Of a stretch of 64,000 nt of DNA, positions 55,623 to 64,000 are shown one piece after another. Under the pieces are notes generated by a model. The model had not been told where the DNA came from. It worked only from the letters and a program-made list of their open reading frames with translations, and searched no databases. Each line of letters opens with the position of its first letter. The stretch's first letter is position 1. This DNA comes from Streptococcus oralis (lineage in GTDB: Bacteria; Bacillota; Bacilli; Lactobacillales; Streptococcaceae): contig NZ_JAHZPJ010000013.1 in the NCBI RefSeq assembly GCF_019929345.1, positions 9,066 through 73,065 on the forward strand, written 5' to 3'. A program made the position numbers and the translations under genes.

Positions 55623-56951
55623 TTAGTCCTGAGTGACTTTGGGATAACGTATGAAGAAGCTCAATCGATCATCTTGCATCTCAAAATGATAAGGTAATTT
55701 CTCGTGTTCTAATAAACTTTTGACCACAAAGAGTCCCATCCCCGAACCCTTAGCCTTGCGACTGGCATTTTCAGAAAAAGACTGGGCCAATTTTTCTTGT
55801 TCTTCAGGACTACAGCTATTCTCGATAAAGAGTTCCCCTTCTCTTTCTCCGATACGGATCAAGCCGCCTAGAGTGGAGTGCTTGATAGCATTACTGATGA
55901 GATTCGATAGGATTAGTTTCATGACAGATGGGTTTATGTAAGCCTGCTGATGGGTCAAGCGATTGTCTATCTGAAGTTCTTTCTCCTTGGCGAGCAAAGC
56001 ATAATCCTTGACTAGACTTTGTGTCATTTGAAGGAGGTCAACCTCTTCTTTCTCCTCTCGCAATTCCTGTACAGAAGAAAGAGACAATATCTGGAGAACG
56101 TGGTGACTGAGGTCGTCCACAATCCCCAAGGCAACTCCAAGATAGTGGTCTCTATCCTTATAACGACCGATATTTTCTTTCATATTTTCGATTAGAATCT
56201 TCAAACTAGCCAGTGGTGTTTTCAATTCATGAGAAGCCCCTCGTAGGAACTCAACCTTCATCTTTTCCAGCTGGAGAATAGCTTCATTCTTGTCATGCAA
56301 GTCCGCAATAACAGTCAAAAGATGCTGGTATAGGCTATTGATTTGTTCCTTGAGATCACCTATCTCATCCTTAGAATCCACGCGCAATCGCACTTGAGCA
56401 TCCAGATCCATCATCCGACGGGTCACCCGCTTGATTTCCAAGATTGGGGCAACAATGGTCCGAGCATAGATGTAGGCCACCAAGAGGGAAATTAGAAAGG
56501 ATGCCAGCAAGGTATAGGGAAGAAACTGAAGACTAATCTGCTCTGCTTCCTTTTGCAAATCCATGGAAGCTAGAAACTGGAGAGTCATGGTGCTACCATC
56601 TTGCGTTTTCACCTCACGCTCCTCGATAAAGAGGGAAGTAGTTTGACGGTCCGTGTCCAAGGGAAGGTTGTCCTTGACTTCTAACTTGTCCTCAGTCATC
56701 TCTCCCTTGACGGCCCCCTTGATATCACTAGTCTGGGAATACAAGTCTAATACTTGCTCGATACTTTGCCTATCTTTTCCGTCTAGGGATTGGGCAATAG
56801 CAGTCGCTTTTTGGCCAATGGTTTCCTGACGATGGCTCAGATAAGTAGAGGGAAAGAGAAAATAAATGGCTAAATGAAGACAAATAACCAGAACACTAAA
56901 AATAGAGAAGGTATAGATAAAAATCTTTGTAAATAAACCTGTTCGTTTCAT
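55623..56951 (-). CDS. vncS: Sensor histidine kinase VncS
   Basis: A 442-residue membrane kinase. Two membrane segments (about 9-33 and 145-165) enclose an extracellular sensor domain, then HAMP, the HisKA box SHELKTPLASL (His near residue 240) and the ATPase domain with NLISNAIKHS and GSGMGLFVVKSLLEH. Its start overlaps the vncR stop by 4 bases. In pneumococcus VncS was linked to vancomycin tolerance and Pep27 signalling; this link is disputed and no Pep27 ORF is seen here. Confidence 0.92.
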   Translation of the reverse strand: MKRTGLFTKIFIYTFSIFSVLVICLHLAIYFLFPSTYLSHRQETIGQKATAIAQSLDGKDRQSIEQVLDLYSQTSDIKGAVKGEMTEDKLEVKDNLPLDTDRQTTSLFIEEREVKTQDGSTMTLQFLASMDLQKEAEQISLQFLPYTLLASFLISLLVAYIYARTIVAPILEIKRVTRRMMDLDAQVRLRVDSKDEIGDLKEQINSLYQHLLTVIADLHDKNEAILQLEKMKVEFLRGASHELKTPLASLKILIENMKENIGRYKDRDHYLGVALGIVDDLSHHVLQILSLSSVQELREEKEEVDLLQMTQSLVKDYALLAKEKELQIDNRLTHQQAYINPSVMKLILSNLISNAIKHSTLGGLIRIGEREGELFIENSCSPEEQEKLAQSFSENASRKAKGSGMGLFVVKSLLEHEKLPYHFEMQDDRLSFFIRYPKVTQD

Positions 56952-57604
56952 TTTCTCTCCAATTTATAACCAACATTGCGCACAGTGAGGATACAATCCA
57001 GGTCTAGCTTTTTCCGCAGTTCTTTGATATAGACATCAATAACACGGTCAAAGGGAACTTCATCTGTCGCCTTCCAGACAGCATCGATTATCTGAGAACG
57101 AGTCAAGGCCCGTCCTTCATTTTTCACCAGATAGTCTAGAATTTCCAACTCTTTGGCATTGATAGCCACTTCTTCTCCTGATAGGGTTGCACTATAGCTT
57201 TCAAAGTCCACCTTGGTATCCTTATAGGAAAAGGTTCGTCCCGTATCGTAGTAGCGCTTAAAAATTGCATCTACTCTCACTTTTAGAAGGGAGAGAGAGA
57301 ATGGCTTTTCCAGATAGCCATCAGCTAGCGAAGCAAAGGCACTCATCTTGTATTCTTCATCCTGAAAGGCGGTTAGCATCAGGACAGGAACCTGACTGCT
57401 CTTACGAATCTCAGCTAGGACTTCTAAACCATTGAGCTTGGGCATCTGGATATCCAGTAAAACTAGTGCTACTTCATAGCTGGAAAATTGTTCTAGGGCT
57501 TCTTCGCCGTCCGCAGCCTGAATGGTCTCATAACCACAATCTGTCAAATAGTCACTGATCCCCTCGCGGATCATCTCTTCATCTTCTACAATTAAAATTT
57601 TCAT
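56948..57604 (-). CDS. vncR: Response regulator VncR
   Basis: A 218-residue OmpR-family regulator. Receiver domain with the phospho-Asp in VLLDIQMPKLNG (near residue 53) and the Lys in GYLEKPFS; C-terminal winged helix (NEGRALTRSQIIDAVWKATDEV, DRVIDVYIKELRKKL). The start MKILIVEDE at 57604 fits the family; five extra in-frame residues extend upstream. It follows the vex operon. Confidence 0.92.
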   Translation of the reverse strand: MKILIVEDEEMIREGISDYLTDCGYETIQAADGEEALEQFSSYEVALVLLDIQMPKLNGLEVLAEIRKSSQVPVLMLTAFQDEEYKMSAFASLADGYLEKPFSLSLLKVRVDAIFKRYYDTGRTFSYKDTKVDFESYSATLSGEEVAINAKELEILDYLVKNEGRALTRSQIIDAVWKATDEVPFDRVIDVYIKELRKKLDLDCILTVRNVGYKLERK

Positions 57605-57678
57605 AGAAAAATCTTTCACATTCCTTTAAATTTCTTGTAAATCTTTCTGTTTCATCTCAATATGAAGATGAAATAGAT

Positions 57679-57724
57679 AAAAATGCTACCTATATTATAC
57701 CCCATTTAGGGGAGAATAGGTAGC
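57679..57724 (-). terminator. Terminator of the vex operon with an embedded -10 box
   Basis: In minus-strand sense GCTACCTAT and ATAGGTAGC form the outer stem, CCCC/GGGG an inner one, followed by ATTTTTAT. The inner 3' arm reads GGGGTATAATATAG, which contains TATAAT (57694-57699) and could start the vncRS transcript. Confidence 0.7.
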
Positions 57725-57731
57725 AAGTTTT

Positions 57732-59111
57732 TTATTCGCTATCCAGCAAGAGCTCTTTGGGTTGTTTTCTAAGGAGATTGCTTGAAGCAAGCGCCATAAC
57801 GAGAACCACTAGAACCAAGGCAAGAACAAAGACGATGATAAAGTCTGATGTCTGAATGGAAATGTCTAGGCTCGACAAGGTCTTGCTAAAGCCATCTACT
57901 TCTGCACCACCACCAAGGTTAGAGGCTTGAGCTGCCTTGCTGGCTTGCTTGGCAACACCTGAAGTGACATTGGCAAGGACGGTGTTTCCGATTGCACGAG
58001 CTGTATAGTTAGCTAGGAAGTAAGCAGAAATGAGAGCAGGGATGGCAATCAAGATCGATTCGGTGATGAATTGACCCAAGATACTTGCCTGCTTGAGACC
58101 GATAGAGAGGAGAATTCCCACTTCCTTGCGACGGGCGTTGATCCAAAGACTGAGTAAGAGGGCAAGGAGAAGGACTGAGAAGCTCAAGCTACCCCAGAAA
58201 AGGAGGTTGGCCATCTTGTACATACCAGAGATGGATTGCTCTAGAGCTGGGTAGTTAGAGGAACTCTTCACAAGTGTGTAGCTTTTCCAGTTGATTCCAC
58301 TGATACCATTCAATTCTTTCATGACATCATCCAAGTTCTTGTCTGCTGTTACAAAGAAGGTTGCGTCCCCATAAATGGCTGTGTCTTCTGTATAACCATA
58401 TAGTTTAGCCGCCGTATGGATGTCTGTGATAGCTGTGTTTTCGTAAAGCTCTTGTGAGTAGGTAACTGCCGACTTATTGTGACCATCAAAGAGACCCTTG
58501 ATTGTCACTTCGACTGTTTCCTTGGCACCTTTTTCATTATCTGCATCGTAGATGTTGGAGTCCAGTTTAACCTTGTCCCCAATTTTCCAGCCGTGTTTGG
58601 CTGCCAAGTCCTTGTGCATAAGGATCTTGTCCTTGTCGTCGTTGGTTAAGTGTTCTCCCTCGACCAGTTTATAAGAACCAGAGACAAACTTGTCTTCTTT
58701 AGAGGAGTCATTGACACCTGTAATCATCAAGCTACTTCCAAAACGTTTAGCACGGTCAGCAGTGAGATTTTTCTTGGTTTCTGGCGTTTCGATAAGCTCA
58801 TATCCAGTCAAATCTCCGATAGCGTTGATACGTTTAACATAAGACTCGATGGCCTTATTTTCAGTGATTTTTTTGATATCCTCACCCTTGATATTCCCAG
58901 CACCACGTGGCGTTCCTTGATTGACGCGACGATTGATTTGCATGGAGAAGCTATTGGTGATATTTTTAAAGGTCTCCTGAGAAGCCTTGGCAGTAGCTCC
59001 CTTGATCGACAAACCGACCAAACTCAAGCTCGCCATGAGGAGAATAATCAGGAAGATAACAATCGATTTGAAAAACTTCCTTGTAACATAGGCAAATGCG
59101 TTGTGTAACAT
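57732..59111 (-). CDS. vex3: ABC transporter permease Vex3
   Basis: A 459-residue FtsX/MacB-type permease. One N-terminal membrane segment, a large extracellular MacB-like domain (about 45-290, with MHKDLAAKHGWKIGDKVKLDS), then three C-terminal segments. The C terminus ends RKQPKELLLDSE. Partner of Vex1 and the Vex2 ATPase. The gene follows vex2 by 50 bases. Confidence 0.9.
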   Translation of the reverse strand: MLHNAFAYVTRKFFKSIVIFLIILLMASLSLVGLSIKGATAKASQETFKNITNSFSMQINRRVNQGTPRGAGNIKGEDIKKITENKAIESYVKRINAIGDLTGYELIETPETKKNLTADRAKRFGSSLMITGVNDSSKEDKFVSGSYKLVEGEHLTNDDKDKILMHKDLAAKHGWKIGDKVKLDSNIYDADNEKGAKETVEVTIKGLFDGHNKSAVTYSQELYENTAITDIHTAAKLYGYTEDTAIYGDATFFVTADKNLDDVMKELNGISGINWKSYTLVKSSSNYPALEQSISGMYKMANLLFWGSLSFSVLLLALLLSLWINARRKEVGILLSIGLKQASILGQFITESILIAIPALISAYFLANYTARAIGNTVLANVTSGVAKQASKAAQASNLGGGAEVDGFSKTLSSLDISIQTSDFIIVFVLALVLVVLVMALASSNLLRKQPKELLLDSE

Positions 59112-59161
59112 AGGTTCCCTTTCTAGATTTGATTTAATAATTCTATCAAAACAAGCTCATA

Positions 59162-59809
59162 TTATTTAGTAGTATTGCGAGTTTCAGTCAGTTTCTTATT
59201 CTTCAATTCAAGTGTAATATCTGATGCTTGTGCCACTTCTTTACTGTGGGTGACGACGATCACACATTTACCTGTTTTCTCAGCAAGTGATTTGAGTAGT
59301 TCGATAATATCTCCAGCAGTTTTAGGGTCCAGATTTCCTGTTGGCTCATCAGCTAGAATAACTGGAGCTTCTGATACCAAACTGCGAGCGATGGCTACAC
59401 GTTGCTGTTGCCCACCTGATAACTGGAGAACATTCCGCTTGATCTGACTTTCATCCAAACCAAGCTCAAGAAGCGTATCCTTGCTTGCCTTTTTGTTGAC
59501 CAAGCGGATATTTTCCAGCGGAGAAAGGTAATCAATCAAATTATAATTTTGAAAGACCAGAGAAATATGGTGCATGCGATGGTAAGAATATCCCTTGTTC
59601 CGAATGTCCTCTCCTTGGAAAAGGATAGAACCTTCGACAGGACTATCTAGACCAGCAAGTAGGGACAAGAGAGTGGATTTTCCTGCTCCTGACTCACCAA
59701 TGATACTATAAAATTTCCCGGGTTCAAAATTATACTTGATCTGATATAAAACTGCTTCAGCAGTGTTCTTATAACGGTAGGTAACATCTTGCAATTGTAA
59801 TAAAGTCAT
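59162..59809 (-). CDS. vex2: ABC transporter ATP-binding protein Vex2
   Basis: A 215-residue MacB/LolD-type ATPase: Walker [10 protein letters not shown], signature LSGGQQQR, Walker [14 protein letters not shown] and VVTHSKEVA switch His. It energises the Vex1/Vex3 permease pair. A BOX element lies between it and vex1. Confidence 0.93.
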   Translation of the reverse strand: MTLLQLQDVTYRYKNTAEAVLYQIKYNFEPGKFYSIIGESGAGKSTLLSLLAGLDSPVEGSILFQGEDIRNKGYSYHRMHHISLVFQNYNLIDYLSPLENIRLVNKKASKDTLLELGLDESQIKRNVLQLSGGQQQRVAIARSLVSEAPVILADEPTGNLDPKTAGDIIELLKSLAEKTGKCVIVVTHSKEVAQASDITLELKNKKLTETRNTTK

Positions 59810-59823
59810 GATTTCTCCTTCTT

Positions 59824-59929
59824 ATACTCAATGAAAATCAAAGAGCAAACTAGGAAGCTAGTTGCAGGCTGTACTTGAGTACGGCAAAGCGAAGCTGACG
59901 CGGTTTGAATTTGATTTTCGAAGAGTATT
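59824..59929 (-). repeat. BOX repeat element (boxA-boxC)
   Basis: In minus-strand sense it begins with boxA-like AATACTCTTCGAAAATCAAA and GTCAGCTTCGCTTTGCCGTA, and ends with boxC-like CTAGCTTCCTAGTTTGCTCT and TTGATTTTCATTGAGTAT. No boxB unit is inside. BOX elements occur in S. pneumoniae and close relatives. It fills the vex1-vex2 gap and overlaps the vex1 stop by two bases. Confidence 0.9.
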
Positions 59930-61205
59930 AACTAATAGATGATAAAATTTCCTTAGGTGATTTTCTAAATAAGAATAGGAAACAAAGGGCTACAGACAAG
60001 CAACCAATCAGGAGCAGAAAGACATAGGATTCTGCAAAGGATAGGAGACTAGTTGATAGACCGCTTGCTTTAGCTAGCGTGTCTTGTAAGGTTGCCTGAT
60101 CTCCACTTGCTAGTACAGTTTGAAGCAGGTAAGATGTAATGGCATTTCCAGCGATAAATGATGGAAGCAAAGCTCCGAGTGATACCAAAACTACCTCTAA
60201 ACAGAATTGTAGGAAGATTGAGATCTTGCTTTTTCCAAGTGCGAGTAAAATCCCCACTTCGTAGACCCTTTCTCTCAACCAGAGTGACAAGACCAAAATT
60301 AGGGCTCCAGCTCCAGCTATCAACATCCCATAAAGGAAGATGGTGAGGAAAGTTTGGAAGGTTGCAACTGAGTCTTTGATTTGTTCAAAGGCCTTGTCTT
60401 CCTTCTCGACTTGGTAGCCTTGACTTTCTAAAGCCAAGTTTTCTACCTGCTTCATGAGTCCGTCCATTTCCTTAGGATTTTCTATATAGAAGCGAGCTGC
60501 ACTGACCTGCGGTTCACTATTTCCCAGAAGGTTTTGGCTACTTTCATAGTCTGTAAAGACTTGGTTTTCACTAAAGTCAGAAGACAAGCCTGTGAATTTC
60601 TCTTGTTTTTTACCAGAAAAGATGCCGACAATCTCAAACTCAACTGTTTGTCCTTTTCCAGCTTCAGACTGACCAGCGTCCAAGCGAATCTTGTCGTGAA
60701 GCGAAAGACCATTCTTCTTGGCCAACTCCTCGTGGATGAGGATTTTCTTGGAGTCCCCTTTTTGAAGGTGTCGCCCTTCTTTTAGATTGAAAGCCGAGCT
60801 GGTAAAGGTGACATCCTTGGATGAATCCTCGAGAGCCATTAAGCTAACCAAGTTCTTGTCCGCGGCTGACAAATCATCACGTTCTACGCTCTGCTCACCA
60901 CTCACCGCTTCCTTGTCTTTCAGTTTTGCGACCGTCTCGAGCTCAGGAGAGATATTTTCCAGTCCCTTAATCTTGCTCACGGATGTTAGGTCAGACAATT
61001 TGAAGGTCTGTCCATTTTCTATCTTTTTGATAGAAAAAGAAGTATTGAGTGATTTGTAAAGATTGCTTTCTACTGTTTTGTTGGACTTCATCAGAGTCAA
61101 ACAGGCTGAAATTCCTGCTAAAAGGACAAATAAAATCAGAAATAAAATAAAACTTCTCAGTCGTTTTCTGCTGACATAAGCCCAAGCTCTTTGGATTGGA
61201 TTCAT
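59928..61205 (-). CDS. vex1: ABC transporter permease Vex1
   Basis: A 425-residue permease of the same MacB/FtsX architecture as Vex3, with which it shares the N-terminal pattern (MNPIQRAWAYVSRKRLRSFILFLILFVLLAG) and ...LLALGKSKISIFLQF. One N-terminal and three C-terminal membrane segments around an extracellular domain. GGAGGTGACAA precedes the ATG. First gene of the vex operon. Confidence 0.9.
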   Translation of the reverse strand: MNPIQRAWAYVSRKRLRSFILFLILFVLLAGISACLTLMKSNKTVESNLYKSLNTSFSIKKIENGQTFKLSDLTSVSKIKGLENISPELETVAKLKDKEAVSGEQSVERDDLSAADKNLVSLMALEDSSKDVTFTSSAFNLKEGRHLQKGDSKKILIHEELAKKNGLSLHDKIRLDAGQSEAGKGQTVEFEIVGIFSGKKQEKFTGLSSDFSENQVFTDYESSQNLLGNSEPQVSAARFYIENPKEMDGLMKQVENLALESQGYQVEKEDKAFEQIKDSVATFQTFLTIFLYGMLIAGAGALILVLSLWLRERVYEVGILLALGKSKISIFLQFCLEVVLVSLGALLPSFIAGNAITSYLLQTVLASGDQATLQDTLAKASGLSTSLLSFAESYVFLLLIGCLSVALCFLFLFRKSPKEILSSIS

Positions 61206-61296
61206 TTGTCACCTCCATATTTGTAAGACTATTATAAAATCCAAATATGAAATGTTTATGAAATCAAAAAATTTTTTTGATTTATTTTTTGAAACA

Positions 61297-61800
61297 ACAA
61301 AGCTATCAAACGCTACTGGAAGCTCATCCAACAGAATAACTGTAAACTCAGCGATAAACGTTTTATCGCCCTACTTTTCGCATGCACTTGACGAATAAAG
61401 AGATTCTAGACAAGCTTTTGAGCTATTCCAAAGATCTAAAATCCCACTATGATCTTTATCAACTCTTGCTTTTTCATTTTCAAGAGAAACAGGCGAATCA
61501 TTTCTTTGGATTCATTGAAGATACCATTTCTTGTGTAAATCCTATTTTTCTAACTGTTTTTAAGACCCTTTTGAAAGATAACGAAAAGATCAATAACGCA
61601 CTGGAACTGCCCTACTCAATGCAAAACTATAAGCTACGAATAATATCATTAAATCCATAAAACGCAACGTTTCGGCTTTTGTAACTTTAAAAACTTTAAA
61701 ACTAGAATCTTCATTGCTCTAAACATCAAAAAAGAAAGGACGAAATTCGTCCTTTCTAAATCTTAGCTGACTTCAACCTACTACAGTTGACAAAGAGCCT
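61297..61800 (+). pseudogene. IS1167 (ISL3 family) transposase remnant and right end
   Basis: From about 61297 the plus strand encodes the C-terminal part of an ISL3 transposase (KAIKRYWKLIQQ, KRFYRPTFRMHLTNKEIL, FGFIEDTISCVNPIFLTVFKTLLKD). After ELPYS (about 61620) the frame shifts, and a further shifted piece gives IFIALNIKKERTKF up to a stop at 61766. The IS right end CTACTACAGTTGACAAAGAG follows (61779-61800). The 5' half is deleted, so it is inactive. Confidence 0.85.
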
Positions 61801-61844
61801 CTAATTTTCGAGGTAACATTCAATAGTGTAGTTTCAATTTTACT

Positions 61845-63020
61845 TTAAAAATCAAGTTCCACCCAGCTGAGAGGTGTATAACCTAAGAGTTCAACACCAT
61901 CAAACTCTACTGTTTTAACGATTTCTTGAATATTTGTTTGCAATTCTTCCATAACAGAGTTATCTGGACCGCCTAAAACTAATTCATCTTCTACGACAAA
62001 CAATGCTTTTTGGTAACGGTCATATAAACCATTCATAACCAAACGAAGGCCAACTGGATCAGCTGATTTTTTTGTGCTAGTCTCAGCTACATACTTATCA
62101 GCAAAAACTTCTTCAGAGTTATTAGATGCATGGTAACTAAAGCTTATAAAATCAACTGTACCTCTATTTAAGCTAGAAAGGTCTTCGTCTGTAATATCCA
62201 AAGAAATCTGTTCACGCTCCAAGCGACGCAAGAAATGGTTCGGATAGTAACCACGAACTTGAACATCCGTAAATAAATAATTTTCACGATTCTTAACTTC
62301 AGCTTCCATAGCATCTATAGCACTGTCAATTTGCTGGCTATAGTTTTGACTAACAACAAGCATTCCGCCAAATTGAAACTCTGGGTTGATTGTTTTACCT
62401 AATTGAACGACACGAGCAGAAGCAACCAATTGATAATGAGCCGCTTGCCAAATCAGCTGTTCCCGATCATCTCTATTTTCAAATAATAATCCTCCACCTA
62501 AAAATGGTAAATGGTGCAAAACATTAAACTCATTGAATGTAATCCAGTATCTCACCTTATCTTTAAAGTAATGGAAAACAGCTTCTGCATAGCGCTCAAA
62601 AAGTTCAATCATCTTACGATTTCTCCAAGCACCATACTTTTCATGTAGATTAAGAGGGATATCAAAATGGCTGAGCGTAACAATTGGTTCGATATCTTTT
62701 TTCAGAACTTCGTCAATGATTGTTTCATAGTACTTCAATCCTTCCTCACTTGGTTCTAACTCTTCTCCTGTTGGAAATAGGCGAGCCCAAGAGATAGAGA
62801 GGCGATAAGCATTAAAGCCCATGGATTGAATCAAATTCAAATCTTCACTATAGTCTCTTGAACTAATCGGCTTAGCTTGCTCTAATAAATCATAAAAACC
62901 CAGTGGCACTGTTTTATAGTCGATTTTCCCGTGCAATACCCCTCCACGAAATTCACCAACTGGAAGAACATCTGTTGTTCCTAAACCTTTCCCGCTATTT
63001 GACAAAAAATTTCTAATCAT
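61845..63020 (-). CDS. GH1-like (6-phospho-beta-glucosidase fold) protein, shortened
   Basis: A 391-residue protein similar to glycosyl hydrolase family 1. The acid/base glutamate lies in WITFNEFN and the nucleophile position in LFVVEDELVLGG (usual motif ENG is EDE). YRLSISWARLFPTG and VTLSHFDIPLNL are typical. It lacks the first strand with the FLWGGA...Q motif that holds a substrate-contacting Gln and the last about 50 residues after LLGYTPLSW. The start MIRNFL at 63020 has AAAGGAG upstream. Probably a degenerate or repurposed protein. Confidence 0.75.
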   Translation of the reverse strand: MIRNFLSNSGKGLGTTDVLPVGEFRGGVLHGKIDYKTVPLGFYDLLEQAKPISSRDYSEDLNLIQSMGFNAYRLSISWARLFPTGEELEPSEEGLKYYETIIDEVLKKDIEPIVTLSHFDIPLNLHEKYGAWRNRKMIELFERYAEAVFHYFKDKVRYWITFNEFNVLHHLPFLGGGLLFENRDDREQLIWQAAHYQLVASARVVQLGKTINPEFQFGGMLVVSQNYSQQIDSAIDAMEAEVKNRENYLFTDVQVRGYYPNHFLRRLEREQISLDITDEDLSSLNRGTVDFISFSYHASNNSEEVFADKYVAETSTKKSADPVGLRLVMNGLYDRYQKALFVVEDELVLGGPDNSVMEELQTNIQEIVKTVEFDGVELLGYTPLSWVELDF

Positions 63021-63060
63021 GACGACTCCTTTTATTTTTTCTTTATAATTTAGATTGTTA

Positions 63061-64000
63061 TTATTCAAAAATATTATTATCTATTGAATGATTCTTTCCG
63101 CCCTTGTTATGAATAATAGAGCTCAAACCAGATAATCCACTTACGACATTTTTAAACTCACGAGATAGTTGCTGAGAAGCTGATTTTTGCATATCCTCTT
63201 CCCTCTCTTGTCCCATCCATGAATTTTCATTCTCCAAATCCTCCGTTGGCAGAGCTACCGGGGGATTTGTCTCATCCACAAACTCACCTACATTATCTTC
63301 AACTTCTACTAAATTAACTAGATGTTTTGAATCCACTTCATCTGAAGAACTATCAAAGATAGGTTCGGTAATAAATATTTCCTCACTTTCTGAAACACTA
63401 GCTTCCTCACTCTCTGAGATAAGGTCTGAGGCGCTGAACGAAACAGAGTCGCTGAAGTGTTGTGAAGCTGATTCACTGTAGCTTTCACTTTCTGAGACAA
63501 AATCTGAAGAACTTTCAGAAATCGATTCTGATTCTAAAATGCTTGGTTCTTCACTCTCGGAAACAGAATCTATAGTGCTGATGGAAACAGAGGTGATGAG
63601 TTCTTGTGAAACTGAATCACTGTAGCTCTCACTTTCTAAGACAAAATCTGAAGAACTTTCAGAAATCGATTCTGATTCTAAAATACTTGTTTCCTCACTC
63701 TCGGAAACAGAAGCCATAGTGCTGATGGAAACAGAGTTGATATGTTCTTGTGAAGCTGATTCACTGTAGCTCTCACTTTCTGAGACAAAATCAGAAGAAC
63801 TTTCAGAAATCGATTCTGATTCTAAAATACTTGGTTCCTCACTCTCGGAAACAGAATCTATAGTGCTGATGGAAACAGAGGCGATAAGTTCTTGTGAGGC
63901 TGAATCACTGTAGCTTTCGCTTTCTGAGACAAAATCAGAAGAACTTTCAGAAATCGATTCTGATTCTAAAATACTTGGTTCCTCACTCTCGGAAACAGAA
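63061..64000 (-). CDS. Ser/Glu-rich repeat protein, C-terminal part (5' end outside the window)
   Basis: The frame is open from 64000 to the stop at 63061, 312 codons plus. The N-terminal side consists of about four 48-residue repeats (SVSESEEPSILESESISESS, DFVSESESYSESASQ). They continue off the window. The last 95 residues (from DSKHLVNLVEVEDNVGEFVDE) are non-repetitive, acidic, and end IHNKGGKNHSIDNNIFE. No LPXTG anchor or membrane tail is present. The repeats recall Fap1-like serine-rich adhesins. It is followed after 40 bases by the GH1-like gene. Confidence 0.75.
   Translation of the reverse strand, partial: SVSESEEPSILESESISESSSDFVSESESYSDSASQELIASVSISTIDSVSESEEPSILESESISESSSDFVSESESYSESASQEHINSVSISTMASVSESEETSILESESISESSSDFVLESESYSDSVSQELITSVSISTIDSVSESEEPSILESESISESSSDFVSESESYSESASQHFSDSVSFSASDLISESEEASVSESEEIFITEPIFDSSSDEVDSKHLVNLVEVEDNVGEFVDETNPPVALPTEDLENENSWMGQEREEDMQKSASQQLSREFKNVVSGLSGLSSIIHNKGGKNHSIDNNIFE
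63118..64000. repeat. 144-bp tandem repeats in the Ser/Glu protein gene
   Basis: The motif CTCACTCTCGGAAACAGAA recurs at about 63550, 63694, 63838 and 63982, exactly 144 bases apart (48 codons), with strong similarity between units and more divergence at the 3' end of the gene. Repeat number is likely variable between strains. Confidence 0.85.

Noticed and set aside
57605..57731. 17-codon hydrophobic ORF (MGYNIGSIFIYFIFILR) and a 9-codon ORF between vex3 and vncR
   Set aside because: Neither has a ribosome binding site, the longer one lies in the terminator stem, and neither resembles Pep27.
61297..61800. Active IS1167
   Set aside because: The 5' half is missing and frameshifts follow; only a C-terminal piece and the right end remain.
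63550..64000. 144-bp repeats as a CRISPR array
   Set aside because: The units are coding, directly contiguous and lack spacers.

Overview
The window reads as chromosomal DNA of a Mitis-group Streptococcus (S. mitis / S. oralis / S. pneumoniae relatives). The grounds are a low-GC firmicute gene style, a BOX-type repeat, a choline-binding amidase, a PrtA-type giant subtilase, a Vex/Vnc locus, an IS1167 (ISL3) remnant and many genes in pneumococcus-like blocks. A serine/glutamate-rich surface-type repeat protein and the lack of a Pep27 ORF suggest an oral relative (oralis/mitis-like) rather than S. pneumoniae itself; this is inference. Most genes lie on the minus strand.

Layout. 1-4.3 kb: end of a HAD phosphatase, a YhfC-type membrane protease, acetolactate decarboxylase divergent from a MocR-type regulator, and an orphan amino-acid binding lipoprotein. 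4.4-9.5 kb: a complete phosphate uptake operon, pstS-pstC-pstA-pstB-pstB-phoU. 9.5-22.7 kb: housekeeping blocks (spxA2-UPF0223-IMPase-rsmF; hemW-acyl-ACP thioesterase-HAD-TIGR01906; hprK-lgt-DUF948-YtxH; rpsU; a broken methyltransferase; nagB divergent from queA, with a NagR-like operator exactly inside the nagB promoter spacer). 22.75-22.98 kb is a repeat- and hairpin-rich junction. 23-28.8 kb: rpsF-ssb-rpsR; tseB-like-aspC-VOC-asnS; marR and an NADPH-dependent FMN reductase. 28.9-38.1 kb: pyrF-pyrE behind a PyrR attenuator, murD-murG-divIB, DUF3165, typA, rsuA, rhodanese-like and yqgQ.

38.2-54.5 kb is more surface-related and accessory: a LysR regulator, a choline-binding amidase with a TTG start, a LiaI-like protein, a DUF6287-like anchored protein lying between two copies of a tRNA-Thr 3'-end/terminator repeat, tRNA-Thr(CGT), the 2143-residue LPXTG protease PrtA, a three-gene ABC-2 exporter behind a candidate CcpA-controlled promoter, and a small AT-rich island (HTH protein with a C-terminal hydrophobic segment, divergent from three tiny genes). 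54.6-61.2 kb: fba, vncR-vncS and vex1-vex2-vex3, with a BOX element between vex1 and vex2. 61.3-64 kb: an IS1167 transposase relic, a GH1-like protein shortened at both ends, and the 3' part of a gene with 144-bp tandem Ser/Glu repeats running off the window.

The least explained parts are the HTH/small-gene island at 52.8-54.5 kb and the Ser/Glu-repeat plus GH1-like pair at 61.8-64 kb. At least five genes (hemW, marR, rsuA, yqgQ, lysR) have an extended or good -10 box only 6-8 bases from the start codon and so look leaderless. No CRISPR array, complete IS, prophage or rRNA operon was seen.
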